The translations under genes and the position numbers were made by a program. The notes under the pieces were generated by a model, which saw nothing but the letters and a program-made list of their open reading frames with translations, had not been told where the DNA came from and searched no databases. Below are positions 60,164 to 64,000 of a DNA stretch of 64,000 bases, in pieces. Source of the DNA: Methylocapsa palsarum (GTDB lineage Bacteria; Pseudomonadota; Alphaproteobacteria; Rhizobiales; Beijerinckiaceae); the NCBI RefSeq assembly GCF_900114285.1, contig NZ_FOSN01000005.1:124001-188000 (forward strand). The letters run 5' to 3'. The first letter of the stretch is position 1; every line of letters starts with the position of its first letter.

Positions 60164-61494
60164 GAAAAACGCGCCCCCAGACGCTCCATCTGGGTCCTGA
60201 ACGCCGGAAAACTCGTTGCGATCATGCTCGCGTCGTCGATCGACATGGGTCGCCGCGAGGCGAGGCCCAGACAAAGAAAGCTCATCGCGATCCGATGGTC
60301 GAGATGCGTCGTCACGAGACCGCCGCCTTCGACCTGCCCGCCGCAGCCGTTGACGATCAGATCGTCGCCGATGATGTCCGTCTCGACTCCCGCCTGGCGC
60401 AAGCCCGCCACGACCGCCGCGAGCCGGTCTGATTCCTTGACCCGCAATTCCCCAAGCCCCCGCATCCGCGTCTCGCCAAAGGCGAAAGCGGCCGCGACGG
60501 CGAGGATCGGGTATTCGTCGATCATCGACGGCGCCCGCGCGGCAGGCACGTCGACGCCGCGCAAGGCCGCGGCCCGAACGCGAAGATCGCCGACCTCCTC
60601 GCCGCCCTCGATCCGGCGATCGAGGACTTCGACATCGGCGCCCATTTCGAGCAGCGTCGTCAGCAGGCCCGTGCGCAAGGGGTTCATCATCATCGCCTCG
60701 ATCACGATCTCCGACCCCGGCGCGATCGTGGCGGCGACCAGCGGGAAGGCCGCCGATGAGGGATCGGCAGGCACGATCACGGGCGCGGGACGCAGGTCGG
60801 GGCGCCCTTCCAGCATGATCTTGCGGCCATGCGCCCCCTGCGGCTCGACCTCGATCGCCGCGCCGAAATGCTTCAGCATTTTTTCCGTGTGGTCTCGGCT
60901 CGCCTCCGTCTCGGTGACGATGGTCCGTCCGGGCGAATTCAGTCCCGCGAGCAGGACCGCCGACTTGATCTGCGCGGAGGCGACCGGCGGGCTATAGTGG
61001 ATCGGAGCGGGTTCGCCGGAGCCCTTCAGGGTGACGGGACAGCATCCGCCCGCAGCCTCCGACAAAGCCTCGGCCCCCATCAGAATCAGCGGGTCGAGGA
61101 TGCGCCGCATCGGCCGCTTGCGCAGCGAAGCGTCGCCATCGAATCGCGCGGTCAGCGCGTGGCCGCCGACGACCCCCATCATCAACCGCATCCCGGTGCC
61201 GGAATTGCCGAAGTCGAGCGTCTCGCGCGGCTCCAGCAGGGATCCTATTCCGCAGCCCTTGACGCGCCAGCGCCCCTCGCCTTGCCGCGCGACTGTGGCG
61301 CCAAGCGCCCGGCAGGCTCCCGCCGTATGCAGGATATCGTCCCCCTCAAGAAGGCCCTCGATCGCGGTTTCGCCCACGCTGAGAAGGCCGAGGATCAAGG
61401 CGCGATGGGAAATGGACTTGTCGCCCGGGGGTTTGAGGCGGCCGCGCAAAGGAGCGCCCGCAGCGGCGCTCAGCTGATTCGGATCGCGGCCCAT
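60160..61494 (-). CDS. aroA: 3-phosphoshikimate 1-carboxyvinyltransferase (EPSP synthase)
   Basis: 444 residues from the ATG at 61494, which fits family length; the frame extends to a TTG at 61575. [20 protein letters not shown] (substrate Lys and Ser), [20 protein letters not shown], and [18 protein letters not shown] near the C-terminus. The [11 protein letters not shown] loop of this alphaproteobacterial enzyme resembles class II, glyphosate-tolerant types; that subclass call is tentative. Shikimate pathway, cytoplasmic, upstream of cmk. Confidence 0.94.
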   Translation of the reverse strand: MGRDPNQLSAAAGAPLRGRLKPPGDKSISHRALILGLLSVGETAIEGLLEGDDILHTAGACRALGATVARQGEGRWRVKGCGIGSLLEPRETLDFGNSGTGMRLMMGVVGGHALTARFDGDASLRKRPMRRILDPLILMGAEALSEAAGGCCPVTLKGSGEPAPIHYSPPVASAQIKSAVLLAGLNSPGRTIVTETEASRDHTEKMLKHFGAAIEVEPQGAHGRKIMLEGRPDLRPAPVIVPADPSSAAFPLVAATIAPGSEIVIEAMMMNPLRTGLLTTLLEMGADVEVLDRRIEGGEEVGDLRVRAAALRGVDVPAARAPSMIDEYPILAVAAAFAFGETRMRGLGELRVKESDRLAAVVAGLRQAGVETDIIGDDLIVNGCGGQVEGGGLVTTHLDHRIAMSFLCLGLASRRPMSIDDASMIATSFPAFRTQMERLGARFS

Positions 61495-61730
61495 CCCCGC
61501 TGACGAGGCGGCCGCGCCGGAAGTATAATTGCTTGACGACAAGCGGGGCTCGTTGAGTTTGCGGAGGATTTCCAAGCGCTCGTAACATGCCGGACCCGCT
61601 CTGTCATCAAACCGGCGGTTCGTTCAACTTCCATTTGACACGCGGGCTTTGCAGCACTAACCGGACCCAAAGTTCCGGAGCGCCGCCTTTGGCCCAAAAT
61701 GGCCGCGTCTCCCCTTCAAGAGGTAGGTTC

Positions 61731-62087
61731 GTGGCGAAACCAGAGCTCGGCAATAAACACCAGTGTCAGAATTGCGGCGCAAAATTTTTCGATCTCAATA
61801 AAAATCCGATTACTTGCCCCAAATGCGGGACGATTTTTCACGCCGCTCCACTGTCCCGTACAGCCCGCGCCGCCGCCACCGACGATGATGATGGCGAGGC
61901 CGCGCCAGAGGCCGAACTGGTTTCGCTGGAAGACGCCGATTCCGGAGACGACAAGATCGTGGCCGCGGTCGATGACGAAGTGGAAATCGAGGTCGCGGAC
62001 GACACGTTCCTCGAAGAGGAAGAGGAAGACGGCGACGACGTCGTCGACCTCATCGACGGGGATCGGGAGGACGACGAGGAACATTAA
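61731..62087 (+). CDS. FYDLN-acid family protein (TIGR02300)
   Basis: 118 residues from the GTG at 61731. N-terminal zinc-ribbon-like module KPELGNKHQCQNCGAKFFDL, then NKNPITCPKCGTIFH with two CxxC pairs; the rest is an extremely acidic tail (VEIEVADDTFLEEEEEDGDD). Typical of alphaproteobacteria and usually next to aroA-cmk in the opposite direction, as here. Function unknown. Confidence 0.93.
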   Translation: MAKPELGNKHQCQNCGAKFFDLNKNPITCPKCGTIFHAAPLSRTARAAATDDDDGEAAPEAELVSLEDADSGDDKIVAAVDDEVEIEVADDTFLEEEEEDGDDVVDLIDGDREDDEEH

Positions 62088-62244
62088 TTCTTTTGCTTGT
62101 GAAGCGCGGACGCGGAGGCTATACCACGCCTCCTGGCCGCTGGAGCGGGCAGTTGCGATGAGCGAAATGCGGTCTTGGACGCCTGTTCAAGCCGCCTTTG
62201 ACCGGACCAACCCGGAAAAAGCGTCGAACGTGCAAAAAAAATTT

Positions 62245-62320
<76 letters not shown>

Positions 62321-62595
62321 AACAATACCGGGTTTATTAGCCCCTCGAGCGCGTCGATTTGTTCGTCATTGACGGCCCGCTTTCGCCGGTCTGCTCGGGC
62401 GAGCTCTTTCTCGTAGCGCGAGATCGACGTCCAACAGCGCTCCTTCGTCCTGGTTCTTGCTGAAATTCTTGATGTGCGCCGCCACACATCATTTTTCCTG
62501 GTCATCGCCATTTCTAGTCCAATGACGCGGCCAAAGATGTGGCCCGCCTGGGGCGTTTGAACAGCGCCCTTGTTTTTGGGAAGGAACCAGACGTC

Positions 62596-63027
62596 ATGGA
62601 AGGCATGATTTTGGCGGCGCTGATCAGCACAGCGGGATTTTATCACTGCATTGAGACCAAGGGCGCCCTGGAATGCCGTCACGCCTCAACTCAATCCGTC
62701 GCTCGCGCCGAAACTGCCGCTGCCGCCCAGTCCCTTTCCCTGCCCCCTGCCCAGATCCCCGCGCAAGGCGCCGCGACATGCGCCCTTCAGCCGGTGGACG
62801 CGAGCGCCGTGCGCGACGATGCGCAGGCCGAAAGCCATGCGCAATGCGAGTCGGCTTATAGAAACCACCAGTACGATTCTATGAACGAGACATGGCATGT
62901 GGACCGGATCAGGGCCTGCGATGAACTGAATGCAAGACGCCGCGCGCCGGCGATCGAAGCGTCGAAATCGCCTCAACCGCAGATGCAGCTTCAAGCGCCG
63001 CGTCGACTTTCGGTCAGCGCGGAATGA
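62596..63027 (+). CDS. small exported or membrane-anchored hypothetical protein
   Basis: 143 residues from the ATG at 62596 (AAGGA upstream). A short hydrophobic N-terminus (MILAALISTAGFYHCIETKG), then an Ala/Gln-rich segment and a charged region with Cys (QCESAYRNHQYDSMNETWHV, RIRACDELNARR). No family recognised. A hairpin follows. Confidence 0.5.
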   Translation: MEGMILAALISTAGFYHCIETKGALECRHASTQSVARAETAAAAQSLSLPPAQIPAQGAATCALQPVDASAVRDDAQAESHAQCESAYRNHQYDSMNETWHVDRIRACDELNARRRAPAIEASKSPQPQMQLQAPRRLSVSAE

Positions 63028-63092
63028 GCCCCGCCGCTCTTGGATTTGAGTCCCGCCGCTCTTGAAATAGAATGCCCGGTCAAAAAAAAGCG

Positions 63093-63119
63093 AAGCGCCG
63101 CCAGAGATGGACGGCGCTT
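63093..63119. terminator. hairpin downstream of 62596 gene
   Basis: AAGCGCCG (63093-63100) pairs with CGGCGCTT (63112-63119). An A8 run precedes it, so it has a U-tract only for minus-strand transcription; on the plus strand it may still act as an mRNA end. Confidence 0.55.
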
Positions 63120-63192
63120 TATCGCATCCGGGCTGGCTCACCGTAAGTTTGCGCCCTAAAGTCCGGGATGACCTTTCGGGAGCGTGTCCTTC

Positions 63193-64000
63193 GTGGCTGA
63201 ACCGGCCTGCCCTCAAGACACCCCAGACGACGGCCGGCTTTCGGCGCGTGTTTCGAGAAATTTTCTGGATCGTCTGTCGCGGCGCGTCGTCACGGTCGAA
63301 CCGCGCGATGACCTCGTCATCTCCATGCCCTTTACCAGCGCCTCGCTCGGCTCCGTTCCCCATTGTCGACAAGAAGATGTCGTGGCCGCGGCGAAACGGG
63401 CGCGCGCAGCCGGAGCGGCTTGGTCCGCCGCGCCCGCCGCAAAGCGCGCCGAGGTCTTGCTGCGTTTCCACGACGCAGTGCTGGCGCGCCAGGATGAGGT
63501 TCTAGATCTCATTCAACTGGAGAACGGCAAAGCCCGCCGTCACGCCTATGAGGAAATCCTCGATACCTGCCTCGTCGCCCGCTATTACGCGCATGCGGCG
63601 CCCAGGCTTTTGCGTCCGCAACGCCGGCAGGGCGCCATTCCCCTCCTGACCAAAACCTTCGAGCATCGTCATCCCAAGGGCCTCGCCGCCATCATTTCGC
63701 CCTGGAACTATCCCTTGACGCTCGGCGTCGGCGACGCGCTTCCAGCCCTGATGGCGGGCAACGCCGTTCTCGCGAAGCCTGACGAGCGGACGCCCTATTC
63801 CGCGCTGTGGGCCGCGGAGCTTCTCGAGGAAGCGGGCCTGCCCCATGGCGTCCTTCAGGTCGTCACCGGCTTTGGCGCCGAACTTGGCGGAGCGATTATC
63901 GAGGCGAGCGACTTCGTGATGTTCACCGGAAGCACGGCGGTCGGACGGAGCGTCGCCAAACAGGCGGGCGAGCGCCTCATAGATTATTCGATGGAGCTTG
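63193..64000 (+). CDS. aldehyde dehydrogenase (succinate-semialdehyde type), 3' end beyond window
   Basis: A frame from GTG 63193 (an in-frame GTG at 63184 is an alternative) runs open for 269 codons to the edge. NAD(P)-binding signatures of the ALDH family: HPKGLAAIISPWNYPLTLGV, GNAVLAKPDERTPYSALWAA, and VMFTGSTAVGRSVAKQAGER; the catalytic Cys lies beyond the window. The first ~50 residues vary. Similar proteins oxidise succinate semialdehyde or related aldehydes. Confidence 0.88.
   Translation, partial: MAEPACPQDTPDDGRLSARVSRNFLDRLSRRVVTVEPRDDLVISMPFTSASLGSVPHCRQEDVVAAAKRARAAGAAWSAAPAAKRAEVLLRFHDAVLARQDEVLDLIQLENGKARRHAYEEILDTCLVARYYAHAAPRLLRPQRRQGAIPLLTKTFEHRHPKGLAAIISPWNYPLTLGVGDALPALMAGNAVLAKPDERTPYSALWAAELLEEAGLPHGVLQVVTGFGAELGGAIIEASDFVMFTGSTAVGRSVAKQAGERLIDYSMEL

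Overview
The window looks like a chromosomal segment of a GC-rich alphaproteobacterium, most likely a Hyphomicrobiales/Rhizobiales member close to Beijerinckiaceae or Methylocystaceae. The support is an NDUFS4-type complex I subunit, a FYDLN-acid family protein, serS-tatC-tatB-tatA linkage, and a fused str-S10-spc ribosomal operon. The family-level placement is inference from gene content; no search was run.

Layout. (1) 1-1054: 3' part of a phage-type cytosine-5 DNA methyltransferase, cut by the window edge. (2) 1126-16169: a compact ~15-kb integrated element bounded by a perfect 46-bp direct repeat. The repeat is the 3' half of the tRNA-Arg(UCU) gene that stands intact at 16125-16201. The element carries a tyrosine integrase, an AT-richer orphan gene, an HTH/AlpA-like protein, a VRR-NUC nuclease, a RepA-like hexameric helicase, and a likely replication origin (ten GGAACA/TGTTCC units plus a DnaA box). 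It also has a small-terminase-like protein, a large terminase, and a tape-measure-like protein with an M15 peptidase domain, but no portal, capsid or other tail genes. Its right end has a divergent XRE switch and small accessory genes. It resembles a phage satellite, or a prophage that lost its structural block. (3) 16200-18100: complex I subunit, tRNA-Pro, DUF192 and double cold-shock genes. (4) 18346-23261: two tandem SGNH-hydrolase paralogues facing a carbamoyltransferase-DUF5989-SxtJ set. (5) 23565-40595: an Rrf2 regulator, then, read on the minus strand, rpsL-rpsG-fusA-tuf-rpsJ through rplO-secY-adk. (6) 40974-44181: serS and tatC-tatB-tatA.

(7) 44417-59400 is an accessory region. Its key gene is a ~1045-residue fusion of a cyclooxygenase-like haem dioxygenase with a CYP74-like P450, which looks like a self-contained oxylipin synthase. 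Next to it are a LuxR-type regulator and a winged-helix/AAA/TPR regulator interrupted by an in-frame amber codon. Then follow a CreA-like periplasmic protein, an unknown protein, a metabolite:H+ symporter, an exported catalase-peroxidase, and TonB. Short tandem repeats and a palindromic dispersed repeat are scattered here. (8) 59507-64000: cmk, aroA, FYDLN protein, tRNA-Ala, a small exported protein and the start of an aldehyde dehydrogenase.

The two most promising items are the dioxygenase-CYP74 fusion with its regulators, and the satellite-like element.
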